A stretch of DNA of 64,000 nucleotides from Pseudomonadota bacterium (GCA_023404095.1 JAEYDD010000032.1:62001-126000); one strand, 5' to 3'. Positions 16,524 to 25,443 are shown, counted from the first letter of the stretch. Notes: generated by a model not told the origin, from the letters alone. Numbers and translations: made by a program.

Positions 16524-16562
16524 CGGGAATATGGCCAAATCTTGGACATATTCCCGTGTTTT
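16524..16562 (+). terminator. Rho-independent terminator after accA
   Basis: CGGGAATATG (16524-16533) pairs perfectly with CATATTCCCG (16547-16556). CCA/TGG pairs extend the stem inside, and TGTTTTC follows. Confidence 0.85.
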
Positions 16563-16599
16563 CAGCGTATCCACAGATCGCGGCATACGCGAAGATTTG

Positions 16600-16627
16600 C
16601 CGTTTACACTGCATTAAGTATAAACGG
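16600..16627. repeat. 28-base near-perfect palindrome upstream of the L,D-transpeptidase gene
   Basis: CCGTTTACACT (16600-16610) and AGTATAAACGG (16617-16627) are inverted copies with one mismatch and a six-base GCATTA centre. It ends 65 bases before the ATG at 16693. It could be an operator for a dimeric regulator. No T-tract follows, so it is not a terminator for accA, which already has one. Confidence 0.55.
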
Positions 16628-16692
16628 GCATGATTCCGCGTCCGCCGCGCCGGTGTGACGGACTGCCTTACCAGCTATTTTGGAACTGACGC

Positions 16693-18288
16693 ATGCGCCT
16701 CAAGGTACTCGCCGCTGTTTCATTGATCGCCCTGACCGTCGCGGGCTGCACCAACGACACGCTGGACGAAGTCGGCAGCGGCGTCGACGTGCGCAAGGTT
16801 TCCAACAAGACTCAATACCAGCTTTCGGGCCAGGTTCTTTCGAAGATGGCCTCGATGAACATCGACCGCAATGCGCCGGTCACGTTCCGCATCTTCAAGG
16901 AAGAGGGCAGGCTCGAAGTCTGGAAGGCGGATCGATCGAATCGCTTCCAGATGATCAAGAGCTACGAGATCTGTGCCTGGTCGGGCAAACTCGGCCCGAA
17001 GATCAAGGAAGGCGACCGGCAAGCGCCGGAAGGCTTCTATCCGCTCGGCCCCCAGCACATGAACCCGAATTCGCAGTATTACCTGGCGATCAACACGGGC
17101 TTTCCCAATCGCTTCGACCAGTCCAACGGCTTCTTCGGCACCAACCTGATGATCCATGGGGCATGCTCCTCATCCGGCTGCTACTCCATGACCGACGAGC
17201 AGATCATCGAGATTTTCGCCTTCGCCCGCGACGCCTTCAAGGGCGGACAGAAGACGATCCAGCTCCAGGCGTACCCCTTCCGCATGACCGCGGAGAACAT
17301 GGCGCGCCACCGCGACAATCCGAACATCGAATTCTGGAAGATGCTGAAGGTCGGCTACGACCATTTCCAGCTGACCAAGCGCCCGCCCGAAGTCGCCGTC
17401 TGCGACAAGAAGTATGTCTTCAACCAGGTGAAGGCGGACGGGACCCCGTTCACCAGCGGCCAGTGCGAGGGAATTTCCACCGCGCCGCAATTGCAGGCAG
17501 CTCTGGCCGCCAGCGAAAAGTCCTATGCGGCCGAATATGCCAAGGCGATGAAGAAATACGACGGCACGGTCTGGCTGGAGCCGTCGGAAGCCCAGCGCAA
17601 GGCGATCGTCGCCGACAAGCGCAAGGGCCGCGAGCTCGCCTATGCGCCGACCGGCAACTCGATCGACGCCGGCAAGCTCATGACGGTGCGCGAAATCGAA
17701 GCCCAGAAGAAGAGGGCCGAAGAGGAAGCGCAGCGCAAGATCGAGATGGCCGAGAGGGTCAGGCAGCAGGAAGAGGCGCGCAAGGCCGCCGAGTTGAAGA
17801 AGCTCGCGGACGACGTCGCAGCGCAGAAGGCGCAGCAGACGGCAGACACCGGCGTTGCCGTCCCGATCGCCAATCCTGGCCTGGCCGCCGTCCAGGCGGA
17901 AGCAGAGGCGGCGAAGAAGCCGTTCTGGAAGCTCTGGTCCAGCAAGGGCACCGCAGCGTCGGGCGCCTCCAGCAAAGCCACCGCGACTGCGACGACGAGC
18001 GCTCCGGCTCCGGCTCCGGCCCCCACTCCGACTCAAAATAGCACCGCTGACGCCGCCGCGACCACTGGCGCCGACGCCCCTGCGGCCGACACCGCCGCAA
18101 CCACCGGCGCCGTCGCGCATGCGCCCCGTCAGCAGGAACAGCCGGCGGCGCCTCAACCGGCGCAGGCTGCGACCGCAGACACCAGTACCGGCGCCGAAGC
18201 TACCGAAGGCGTGCAGCCAGGCGAAGCAACGGCGGACGCGAGTGCGTCGGAGAAGGTCCCCTTCTGGAAATTCTGGAAGAAGCAATGA
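16693..18288 (+). CDS. Lipoprotein L,D-transpeptidase (YafK/ErfK-type)
   Basis: This 531-residue cell-envelope enzyme has a lipobox (VAGC, Cys19) marking it as a lipoprotein. The L,D-transpeptidase domain (about residues 60-210) has His155 and catalytic Cys163 in the HGxxxxxxGCYSM motif, typical of YafK/DpaA-like enzymes that crosslink or cleave murein. Residues 335-375 form a charged coiled-coil region (RAEEEAQRKIEMAERVRQQ). The C-terminal 150 residues are Ala/Pro/Thr-rich low complexity containing two copies of a PFWKxW motif, one at the extreme C-terminus (VPFWKFWKKQ). It is coupled by ATGA overlap to tusA. The 28-base palindrome upstream may regulate it. Confidence 0.85.
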   Translation: MRLKVLAAVSLIALTVAGCTNDTLDEVGSGVDVRKVSNKTQYQLSGQVLSKMASMNIDRNAPVTFRIFKEEGRLEVWKADRSNRFQMIKSYEICAWSGKLGPKIKEGDRQAPEGFYPLGPQHMNPNSQYYLAINTGFPNRFDQSNGFFGTNLMIHGACSSSGCYSMTDEQIIEIFAFARDAFKGGQKTIQLQAYPFRMTAENMARHRDNPNIEFWKMLKVGYDHFQLTKRPPEVAVCDKKYVFNQVKADGTPFTSGQCEGISTAPQLQAALAASEKSYAAEYAKAMKKYDGTVWLEPSEAQRKAIVADKRKGRELAYAPTGNSIDAGKLMTVREIEAQKKRAEEEAQRKIEMAERVRQQEEARKAAELKKLADDVAAQKAQQTADTGVAVPIANPGLAAVQAEAEAAKKPFWKLWSSKGTAASGASSKATATATTSAPAPAPAPTPTQNSTADAAATTGADAPAADTAATTGAVAHAPRQQEQPAAPQPAQAATADTSTGAEATEGVQPGEATADASASEKVPFWKFWKKQ

Positions 18289-18536
18289 CCGCCGGCGCGA
18301 GCAGCGCGGACGATGTCTACGACCTCAAGGGGCTGAAATGCCCGTTGCCGGTGCTGAGGACGCGCAAGCGCCTGGAGCAACTGCCCGCCGGCGCCTCGCT
18401 CTGGATCGAGACCACAGACCCGCTGGCCGTGATCGATATCCCGCATTTTTGCAACGAGTACGGCCATACGCTTGAGGCGGACGAGCGCATCGACGGCGCT
18501 CACCGATTCCTGATCCGCAAAGGCAAGGTAGCCTGA
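18285..18536 (+). CDS. tusA: TusA-family sulfurtransferase
   Basis: This 83-residue sulfur-carrier protein has the signature CPLPVL within DLKGLKCPLPVLRTRKRL, where Cys carries persulfide, and the typical C-terminal ADERIDGAHRFLIRKG. TusA proteins relay sulfur in tRNA 2-thiouridine, molybdenum cofactor and FdhD-related pathways. The start overlaps the transpeptidase stop (ATGA). Its partner is unknown. The window does contain Mo-enzyme genes (fds, cox) that need Moco sulfur chemistry, but the distance makes this only suggestive. Confidence 0.9.
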   Translation: MTAGASSADDVYDLKGLKCPLPVLRTRKRLEQLPAGASLWIETTDPLAVIDIPHFCNEYGHTLEADERIDGAHRFLIRKGKVA

Positions 18537-18623
18537 TACAGGCCATGGCGTAACTGTCTCATAGGCGCTATCCGATCCCGCCGCGCCTGTGTACAGTCGC
18601 TCACGACACATCCAGGAACATTC

Positions 18624-20117
18624 ATGACCTCATCGGCCGCATTTTTTCGCTCAAGCCTGCTCATGCTGGGCCTGGGCATCCTCCTTCTTCTGGGCATCGT
18701 CGGCTATTCCCTGTGGCTCGTCGAAGTCAACCGCTCCTACTCCGACGAGACGGCCTCCCTACGCCGCGTCCGAAGCGCCATCATCGGGGTGCTGACGACG
18801 GTGCAGGACGCCGAGACGGGCCAGCGCGGCTATCTTCTGTCCCGGGAGACATCCTATCTCGCGCCTTATGACAAAGCCGTCAGCGATCTGCCTGCAAGGT
18901 GGAAGACGCTGGAAGAAAATCTCGGTCCACGGCCGGACTACGCCTCGCAACTGGATGAACTGAAGCGCGCCGTCGACGGCAAGATGGCCGAGCTGGCCCA
19001 TAGCGTCAGCCTGACGGAACAGGGCAGGTTCGATGAGGCCTATGCGCTGTTGGGAACGGATGCCGGCCTGCAACTGATGAACCGCATCCGGGAAATTCTC
19101 AATGGTTTTCTGGACCACACCGACGACCAGTTGCGGGTCCTGATCGAGAGGCAGCTTTCGGCGGCGGACAATCTGCAATGGGTCACGATCGGCGGCGCGA
19201 TTGCCATTTTCACGGTAATCGGCGGTGCAGTTCTGGTTATTTTTCAGCACGTGCGCGACCTGGCCCGGACACGGGAGGAAGTTATCGCGCTCAATGCGGG
19301 ACTGGAGGAGCGGGTCAACGAGCGGACAGAGGACCTCATCCGGGCCAACCAGGAGATACAGCGTTTCGCCTACATCGTCACCCATGACCTGCGTGCGCCT
19401 CTGGTCAACATCATGGGCTTCCTGAGCGAGCTTGAGACGTCGCTCAAACCCCTTACGGCCTATGTGATGGCGGACGAGAGAGCGCCCAGCGAAGATGATA
19501 TCCGCGAGGCTAGGCTCGCCGTCACCGAGGACCTGCCGGAGGCGATGGGCTTCATCCGTTCCTCGACACGGAAAATGGATGCGCTGATCAACGCAATCCT
19601 GAAAATCTCGCGTGACGGCCGACGCAAGCTGCAGCCCGAGCGCATCGACGTGAAGGCGCTGATCGAGACCAGCGTCGCCTCCGTCCAGCACCAGCTGATC
19701 GAACAGGGCGGCAAGGCGACCATCTCTGGCCATTTCGGCGCCATCGTCACGGACCGCTTTTCCCTGGAGCAGATATTCGGCAATCTGTTCGACAATGCGG
19801 TGAAGTATCAGATGCCCGGCCGGCCGCTGACGCTGTCAATCGCACTTCGCCCGCATGGTCCGCGACAAGTCAGGATCGCCGTAACGGACAATGGCCGCGG
19901 CATCGGCGATCAGGATCGGGAGCGGGTCTTCGAGCTCTTCCGCCGCGCGGGCGAACAGGACCAGCCGGGCGAGGGCATCGGGCTGGCACATGTACGGTCG
20001 TTAATACGGAATTTGGGAGGGGACGTTACGGTGGAGTCCGAACTGGGCCGCGGAAGCACATTCGTACTGACGCTGCCGACCGACCTCACCAAAGTCTTCA
20101 GGAGTAACGAACAATGA
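18624..20117 (+). CDS. Membrane sensor histidine kinase with CHASE3 domain
   Basis: This 497-residue inner-membrane kinase has TM1 at about residues 8-34 and TM2 at about 186-207. These bracket an extracytoplasmic CHASE3 domain (IIGVLTTVQDAETGQRGYLLSRETSYLAPYD). After a short coiled linker the HisKA region carries the phospho-acceptor His in IVTHDLRAPLVNIMGFL. The HATPase domain shows N box QIFGNLFDNAVKYQ, G1 TDNGRGIGDQD and G2 GEGIGLAHVRSL. It heads a three-gene operon, its stop overlapping the lone receiver gene by ATGA. The signal is unknown. Confidence 0.9.
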   Translation: MTSSAAFFRSSLLMLGLGILLLLGIVGYSLWLVEVNRSYSDETASLRRVRSAIIGVLTTVQDAETGQRGYLLSRETSYLAPYDKAVSDLPARWKTLEENLGPRPDYASQLDELKRAVDGKMAELAHSVSLTEQGRFDEAYALLGTDAGLQLMNRIREILNGFLDHTDDQLRVLIERQLSAADNLQWVTIGGAIAIFTVIGGAVLVIFQHVRDLARTREEVIALNAGLEERVNERTEDLIRANQEIQRFAYIVTHDLRAPLVNIMGFLSELETSLKPLTAYVMADERAPSEDDIREARLAVTEDLPEAMGFIRSSTRKMDALINAILKISRDGRRKLQPERIDVKALIETSVASVQHQLIEQGGKATISGHFGAIVTDRFSLEQIFGNLFDNAVKYQMPGRPLTLSIALRPHGPRQVRIAVTDNGRGIGDQDRERVFELFRRAGEQDQPGEGIGLAHVRSLIRNLGGDVTVESELGRGSTFVLTLPTDLTKVFRSNEQ

Positions 20118-20551
20118 AAGCCACCGGCCAGGAAGTCACCATCGTCATGATCGAGGACGACGAGGGCCATGCGCGCCTCATCGAAAAGAACGTCCGCCGC
20201 GCCGGCGTTCACAACGAGATCGTGCCGTTCACCCTCGGCAGCAAGGCGTTGGACTTCATTCTGGGCGAGAAGCGCGACGGCCTGGCCAACAAGGACCGCT
20301 ACCTGCTGGTCCTTCTCGACCTGAACCTGCCCGACATGTCCGGTATCGACATCCTTCAGCAGATCAAAAGCAACGAGCATTCGCGCCGCCTGCCCGTCGT
20401 CGTCCTGACCACCACCGACGACGAGCGCGAGATCCAGAAATGCTATGATCTGGGCGCCAACGTCTACATAACCAAGCCCGTCGACTATGAGGGTTTCGCA
20501 ACCGCGATCCGCAATCTCGGGCTCTTCTTCTCGGTGATACAGGTTCCATGA
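20114..20551 (+). CDS. Single-domain response regulator (Rcp1-like)
   Basis: This 145-residue protein consists only of a receiver domain: acidic pair EDDEGHARLIEKNVRRAG, phospho-acceptor Asp in LVLLDLNLPDMSG, Thr switch in VVLTTTDDE, and Lys in YITKPVDYEGF. It has no output domain, so it probably relays phosphate or acts by protein contact. The sequence style resembles Rcp1-type regulators paired with light or redox kinases. ATGA overlaps on both sides lock it between the CHASE3 kinase and the receiver-kinase. Confidence 0.9.
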   Translation: MKATGQEVTIVMIEDDEGHARLIEKNVRRAGVHNEIVPFTLGSKALDFILGEKRDGLANKDRYLLVLLDLNLPDMSGIDILQQIKSNEHSRRLPVVVLTTTDDEREIQKCYDLGANVYITKPVDYEGFATAIRNLGLFFSVIQVP

Positions 20552-21588
20552 CGGCAAGCCGCAAAGTTCGTGTTCTCTACGTCGACGACGACCCGGCGCT
20601 GGCGCGGCTGGCGAGCAAGGTGCTCGCCCGCAGCGACTTCGAGGTCGTGCATGCCGCCTCGATTTCGGCCGGCCTCGACCTCTTCGGCACCCAGGAATTC
20701 GCAGCCGTCGTCCTCGACCACCATTTCGAGAATCAGACCGGATTGAACTTCCTCGAAGCTGTCGCCGAAAGTCCTTCCAAGGCACCGATCCTGTATGTGA
20801 CCGGTTCCAGCGACGCCGAAGTCGCGATCAAGGCGCTAAAGGGCGGGGCGGCAGACTATGTGATGAAATCCGCCACCGACGATTTCTTCCCGCTACTCGC
20901 AAGCGCCCTGGAGCAGGCCTTGGAGAACGCGCGCCTTCGCCAGGCCAAGGAGGACGCAGATCGCCAGCTCCTGGTCGCCAAGGAGCGGGCTGAGCTTCTG
21001 CTGTCGGAAATGAACCATCGCATCGCAAACAGCCTGTCCCTCGTATCGGCGATGATCCGCATGCAGTTGCAGATAGCAACGAGCGAGGAGACGAGGACGG
21101 CGCTTTCGGAAACCCAGAGCCGGATTTCAGCGATCGCCGGCGTTCATCGCAGCCTCTATACCACCGACAATGTCGAGGCGGTGGAACTCGGCGCCTATAT
21201 GAGTTCCATCATTGCCGAATTTCAGCGCGGCAGCGGTTTTGCAAACGCCATCACGGTCCGCTCCGACATCGCCAATATCGCCACGACGGCCGACAAGGCC
21301 GTGTCGCTTGGCGTGATCCTGACCGAACTTCTGACAAACGCTGCGAAATACGCCTATCCCGACGGCTGCGGCGAGGTACGTGTCGTGCTGGGGATGAGCG
21401 GCGAGGACAGCTATCATCTTTCCGTCGAGGACGACGGGGTCGGCCATGATCGCCAGGAGCGTCCCAAGGGGACCGGCCTCGGCACCCGTCTGATCAACGC
21501 CATGGCGCTCAATCTCGGGGCGACGGTGGCGAACGATCGCCCGGGCAAGGAGTCCGGAACGTTTGTCGGCGTCACCTGGAAGCAGTGA
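20548..21588 (+). CDS. Response regulator receiver-HisKA_2/HWE-type histidine kinase
   Basis: This 346-residue soluble hybrid has an N-terminal receiver (residues about 5-120) with acidic pocket VDDDPALARL, Asp in AAVVLDHHFENQTGLNF and Lys in DYVMKSATDDFF. A short coiled helix follows, then a HisKA_2 phospho-acceptor helix (SEMNHRIANSLSLVSAMIRMQ) and an HWE-like HATPase with LGVILTELLTNAAKYAYP and VEDDGVGHD and GTGLGTRLINAMA. Such receiver-first kinases suggest phosphotransfer from the upstream kinase or receiver and output to an unlinked regulator. It is the last gene of the cassette. Confidence 0.88.
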   Translation: MTASRKVRVLYVDDDPALARLASKVLARSDFEVVHAASISAGLDLFGTQEFAAVVLDHHFENQTGLNFLEAVAESPSKAPILYVTGSSDAEVAIKALKGGAADYVMKSATDDFFPLLASALEQALENARLRQAKEDADRQLLVAKERAELLLSEMNHRIANSLSLVSAMIRMQLQIATSEETRTALSETQSRISAIAGVHRSLYTTDNVEAVELGAYMSSIIAEFQRGSGFANAITVRSDIANIATTADKAVSLGVILTELLTNAAKYAYPDGCGEVRVVLGMSGEDSYHLSVEDDGVGHDRQERPKGTGLGTRLINAMALNLGATVANDRPGKESGTFVGVTWKQ

Positions 21589-21639
21589 CGCAATCGGGTT
21601 CATGAAAGCTGCGAGCCGCGCATGATTGGCTCGGCTGTT

Positions 21640-22827
21640 TCAGCGCATGCGCATGCCCGGTACCGAAAGCGGATTATCCTCAAGCGCCGCTCGATCCGGC
21701 CGATCGACGCGCGGCGTTCCGACGAAGGCATCGAACAGATCCCGCACGAACGCTTCCGGCAGGTCGTCGGTAATCAGCACCATGCGCGTACGCCGATCGG
21801 CCGGGTCGGGCCAAGAGGCAAGACGCTGCGGTGGGTGGAACACAGCCTGCACACCATGCAGGATCACCGGTCGTTCCGGATTGTCCGACAGCGCCACGAT
21901 CGCCTTCATCCGCAGAAGCTTCTCGCCATGCGCGGAACGCAAAAGATCGACGAACATGTCCAGCGCCATGGGATCGATCGGCCGATCGTGCACGATCGAA
22001 TAGGAGCGGATCGAGGCGCTGTGGCGGTTCACATCATGGGCATGATGGTGGGCGTGCCCTCCGCCAAGCCCGCCATCGTGCCGATGCCCGTGACCGTGGG
22101 AATGATCATGATCGTGGTGATGGTGATGGTGGTGGCCGTGCCCATCGTGTCCCGCCTCGTCATTGAGCCAGCGGCCGACATCGGCAATCTTCGAGCCGGG
22201 ATCGTAAAGCCCACAGGCGAGAAGCGATGGGCCGGTTGCGGCGAGATCGTCACCGTCGACGATCACGGCCCGCGGATTGAGGTCGACCAGCGCCCGTTTC
22301 AGCGCAGAGACCGTCTCCTGATCGCAAAGGGTTGCCTTGCTCAGCACCAGGCGGTCTGCGACCGCGGCCTGCTTGACCGATTCGGGATGATTGGAGAGGG
22401 TCGAAAGCCCGTTCACGGCATCGACCAGCGTGATGACCCCGTCGAGACGGAATGAATGCGCGATCACCGGGTTGCCGATGACAGCCTGGATCACCGGCGC
22501 CGGATCGGCAAGGCCGGTGGTCTCGATCACCACCCGCTTCAGCGGCTTGATCTTGCCGGTCTGCATGCGGTCCATCAGGTCAGCCAGCGTATCCACGAGT
22601 TCGCCGCGAATGGTGCAGCACAGGCAGCCGTCGGCCAGCTCGATGATGCCGTCGCTCGAGCGCTCGACCAGAAGATGATCGATGCCGACCTCGCCGAATT
22701 CATTGATGATAACGGCGGTATCGGTCAGGTCCGGATGCTTCAGCAGCCGGTTGAGGAGCGTCGTCTTTCCCGCACCGAGAAACCCGGTCAGAATCGTGAC
22801 CGGCACGGTGCGATCGGCAACAGACAT
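21640..22827 (-). CDS. CobW/COG0523-type G3E GTPase, histidine-rich metallochaperone
   Basis: This is a 395-residue P-loop GTPase. Walker A is in ILTGFLGAGKTTLLN, the metal-binding CxCC motif in DGCLCCTIRGEL, the NKxD-equivalent in VLSKATL, and a C-terminal CobW_C domain ends near LVLITDDLPEAFVRDLFDAFVG. Residues about 220-265 form an extreme His/Asp/Gly linker with runs of His and HDHDHSHGHGH. Metal-binding linkers of this type are typical of zinc (or cobalt) chaperones. Whether it serves zinc homeostasis or B12 is unresolved, and it is not adjacent to cobST. It is 14 bases downstream of the carboxypeptidase gene. Confidence 0.88.
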   Translation of the reverse strand: MSVADRTVPVTILTGFLGAGKTTLLNRLLKHPDLTDTAVIINEFGEVGIDHLLVERSSDGIIELADGCLCCTIRGELVDTLADLMDRMQTGKIKPLKRVVIETTGLADPAPVIQAVIGNPVIAHSFRLDGVITLVDAVNGLSTLSNHPESVKQAAVADRLVLSKATLCDQETVSALKRALVDLNPRAVIVDGDDLAATGPSLLACGLYDPGSKIADVGRWLNDEAGHDGHGHHHHHHHDHDHSHGHGHRHDGGLGGGHAHHHAHDVNRHSASIRSYSIVHDRPIDPMALDMFVDLLRSAHGEKLLRMKAIVALSDNPERPVILHGVQAVFHPPQRLASWPDPADRRTRMVLITDDLPEAFVRDLFDAFVGTPRVDRPDRAALEDNPLSVPGMRMR

Positions 22828-22841
22828 GTGGATATCCTGTC

Positions 22842-23936
22842 TTAGAAGGTCGGCCGCGGGACGGGGATCGGAACGTTGCCGCCGTCGCCCATATCCGCCG
22901 AGGCCTGTTCGTTTGCGCCAGCCTTTGCGGTGCCGCCGGCGATCAGGCCCGCAAAGACATAGCGCGGCGGGCGATTCATCTCATGGATGTACGGCGACAG
23001 CAATTTCTGGCGGCCGGCCTCGTCGCGGCCTTCGCTGCGCACCTTGGCCGCATGCTGGTTGCAAATCTGCTGCGAGATGTCGGCGACTTGCGTGGTGTCG
23101 CCATAGGGCGCAAGCCCGGCAAGCGTCGGTCCGCCGCCGCGCTCCGTCAGGCCTTTCTGCAGCATTCTCGCAGATTCGTCCGCCCGTGCCCCGAGGCTTT
23201 CCTCGCCGAGCACGACCGAGACCACGCTGCGACCGTTTCGAACCGCCGAGGAAACCTGATTGAAGCCGGAGGCGCAGATGAAACCCGTCTTCATCCCGTC
23301 GGCCCCGTCGAAGCGGCCGATCAGCATGTTGTAGTTGGAATATTGCTTCTTGCCCGTGGTGAAGCCTTCCAGCGAGAAATAGGACGCATACTGCGGGAAT
23401 TCGCGCTTCAGCATCACGGCAAGCACTGCCAGGTCACGCGCCGTCGTGTACTGCCCCTTGCCTGGCAGGCCGTTGGGATTGATGAAACGCGAGGAGCTCA
23501 TGCCGATACGGGCGGCTTCCGCGTTCATGCGGCCGACGAAGCCCTGCTCACTGCCCGCCACCGCCTCGGCGATCGCCACCGACACGTCGTTCGCCGACTT
23601 GACCAGCATGATCTTCAGCGCGCTGTCCAGCGTCAGCGACTGACCCGGCTTGAAATACATCTTGCTCGGCGGTTCCGCCGCCGCATTCTTCGTCATCACG
23701 ACGGGCGTATCGAGCGTGATCTCGCCAGCCTTGATCGCCCGGAACACGGTGTAGGCCGTCATCAGCTTGGTCAGCGAAGCCGGGTACCACTTGCGAAAAG
23801 CATCACGGTGCTCGATCACCTTCAGCGTATTGACGTCGACGAGCAGCCGCGGCCCGCTATCGGCATGCGCCGCGTTTACCAGGAAGGAGGCAGCGAACAC
23901 CGTGGCTGCTCCAATGCTTGCCGACGCCCGGCGCAT
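22842..23936 (-). CDS. D-alanyl-D-alanine carboxypeptidase (S11, low-molecular-mass PBP)
   Basis: This 364-residue periplasmic enzyme trims pentapeptide stems of murein. A signal peptide ends near NAAHA (residue 25). Catalytic motifs are present: SLTK (Ser54-Lys57), SxN in LVKSANDVSVAIAEAV, and KTG in DGMKTGFICASGFN. The usual C-terminal PBP5 beta domain is not obvious; instead there is a Pro/Gly-rich tail ending IPVPRPTF. The frame is open further upstream (to 24020), but the ATG at 23936 begins a proper signal sequence. It is transcribed with the CobW gene and divergent from the amidohydrolase. Confidence 0.9.
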   Translation of the reverse strand: MRRASASIGAATVFAASFLVNAAHADSGPRLLVDVNTLKVIEHRDAFRKWYPASLTKLMTAYTVFRAIKAGEITLDTPVVMTKNAAAEPPSKMYFKPGQSLTLDSALKIMLVKSANDVSVAIAEAVAGSEQGFVGRMNAEAARIGMSSSRFINPNGLPGKGQYTTARDLAVLAVMLKREFPQYASYFSLEGFTTGKKQYSNYNMLIGRFDGADGMKTGFICASGFNQVSSAVRNGRSVVSVVLGEESLGARADESARMLQKGLTERGGGPTLAGLAPYGDTTQVADISQQICNQHAAKVRSEGRDEAGRQKLLSPYIHEMNRPPRYVFAGLIAGGTAKAGANEQASADMGDGGNVPIPVPRPTF

Positions 23937-24085
23937 GAACCGTCCAGTAATGTGCAATGGCCTATCCTCGGAAAATCGGGAGTTGTCTCGTTCGCTCCGC
24001 CTATTTAGCCTATATGGCATGCTGATGGCAAAGCCCCCGGCAAAGATACGCCGATTTTCGGCTGCAACAGTGACAGGAAAAGCGC

Positions 24086-25258
24086 ATGCCCGTTTTGAAC
24101 CGCGCCGCAGAACTTCAAGATGAGATCGCCGCCTGGCGTCGCCAGATCCATCAGCATCCGGAAACGATGTTCGCCGTCGAGAAGACGGCAGCCTTCGTGG
24201 CCGACAAGCTGAAGGAGTTCGGTGTTGATGAAGTGGTGACCGGCATCGGCCGCACCGGCGTCGTTGGCCTGATCAACGGGCACGGCAGCGCCGACGGCAG
24301 CGTTCGCACCATCGGCCTGCGCGCCGACATGGACGCCCTACCGATCACCGAGACCTCCGGCAAGCCCTGGGCCTCCACCGTGCCGGGCAAGATGCATGCC
24401 TGCGGCCACGACGGACATACCGCCATGCTGCTGGGCGCCGCCAAGTATCTCGCCGAAACGCGCAATTTCGCCGGCAACGTGGCTGTCATCTTCCAACCGG
24501 CGGAGGAAGGCGGTGGCGGCGGGCGTGAAATGGTCAAGGACGGGATGATGGAGCGCTTCGGCATCGCCGAAGTCTACGGCATGCATAACATGCCCGGCAT
24601 GCCGGTCGGTCAGTTCGGCACCCGCACCGGTGCGATCATGGCGGCCACAGACGAGTTCGATATCGTCATCAACGGACGCGGCGGCCACGCAGCGCAGCCG
24701 CACCGCACCGTAGACACCATCGTCATCGGCGCCCAGATCGTCAGCGCCCTGCAGACGATCACCTCGCGCAACACCGACCCCATCGCCTCGCTCGTCGTCT
24801 CCGTGACCAAGTTCAATGCCGGCTTCGCCTACAATGTCATTCCGGGGCAGGCGACCTTGTCGGGCACGGTACGCACCCTGAGCGGCACGGTCCGCGAAGA
24901 GGCGGAAGAGCGCATCCGCCAGCTCTGCGCCGGCCTCGGCGCCGCGAACGGCGCCGACATCACCGTCCGCTACCAGCGCAACTACCCCGTCGTGGTCAAC
25001 CATGCCACAGAGACCGGCCACGCCGTCTCGGTGGCAGCCGACATCGCCGGCAGCGGCGGCGTGAATGCGACGATCGACCCGATGATGGGCGGCGAGGATT
25101 TCGCCTACATGCTCGAGGCGCGTCCTGGCGCCTTCGTCTTCATGGGCAACGGCGACACCGCCGGCCTTCATCATCCGGCCTATGACTTCAACGACGATGC
25201 CATCCCCCACGGCGTCAGCTACTGGGTGAAGCTCGTGGAGACCCGCCTCCCCGCGTGA
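24086..25258 (+). CDS. M20-family amidohydrolase (hippurate hydrolase-like)
   Basis: This is a 390-residue cytoplasmic metal-dependent amidase. It has the M20D pattern: WRRQIHQHPETMF, GLRADMDALPITE, KMHACGHDGHTAMLLGAAKYLA with the metal-binding Cys/His cluster, and FQPAEEGGGGGREMVKDGMM with the catalytic Glu pair. The dimerisation insert runs from about residues 185-300 and the C-terminus has MMGGEDFAYMLEARPGAF. The family cleaves N-acyl amino acids, hippurate or indole-acyl conjugates; the substrate cannot be told from sequence. It is followed by the Arg tRNA 108 bases on. Confidence 0.88.
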   Translation: MPVLNRAAELQDEIAAWRRQIHQHPETMFAVEKTAAFVADKLKEFGVDEVVTGIGRTGVVGLINGHGSADGSVRTIGLRADMDALPITETSGKPWASTVPGKMHACGHDGHTAMLLGAAKYLAETRNFAGNVAVIFQPAEEGGGGGREMVKDGMMERFGIAEVYGMHNMPGMPVGQFGTRTGAIMAATDEFDIVINGRGGHAAQPHRTVDTIVIGAQIVSALQTITSRNTDPIASLVVSVTKFNAGFAYNVIPGQATLSGTVRTLSGTVREEAEERIRQLCAGLGAANGADITVRYQRNYPVVVNHATETGHAVSVAADIAGSGGVNATIDPMMGGEDFAYMLEARPGAFVFMGNGDTAGLHHPAYDFNDDAIPHGVSYWVKLVETRLPA

Positions 25259-25366
25259 GGACGCGGCCGGCCGGACGATTGCCGGCCCCTGGCCATGGCC
25301 TCGACGCCCTCGTAAGCCGAAAAGGACTTGGCTTCCGGCGCAGGCTTTTGTATGGGTTCTTCCAGT

Positions 25367-25443
25367 GGTCCCGTAGCTCAGCAGGATAGAGCACCAGATT
25401 CCTAATCTGGGGGTCCCGCGTTCGAATCGCGGCGGGATCACCA
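25367..25443 (+). tRNA. tRNA-Arg(CCT)
   Basis: This is a 77-base cloverleaf read by eye. The acceptor stem GGTCCCG pairs with CGGGATC (one G-T wobble), with A73 as discriminator and an encoded CCA (25441-25443). The anticodon stem CCAGA (25394-25398)/TCTGG (25406-25410) encloses TTCCTAA, giving anticodon CCT at 25401-25403 for AGG codons. The T-loop TTCGAAT is present. No integrase or direct repeat marks it as an attachment site. Confidence 0.95.
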
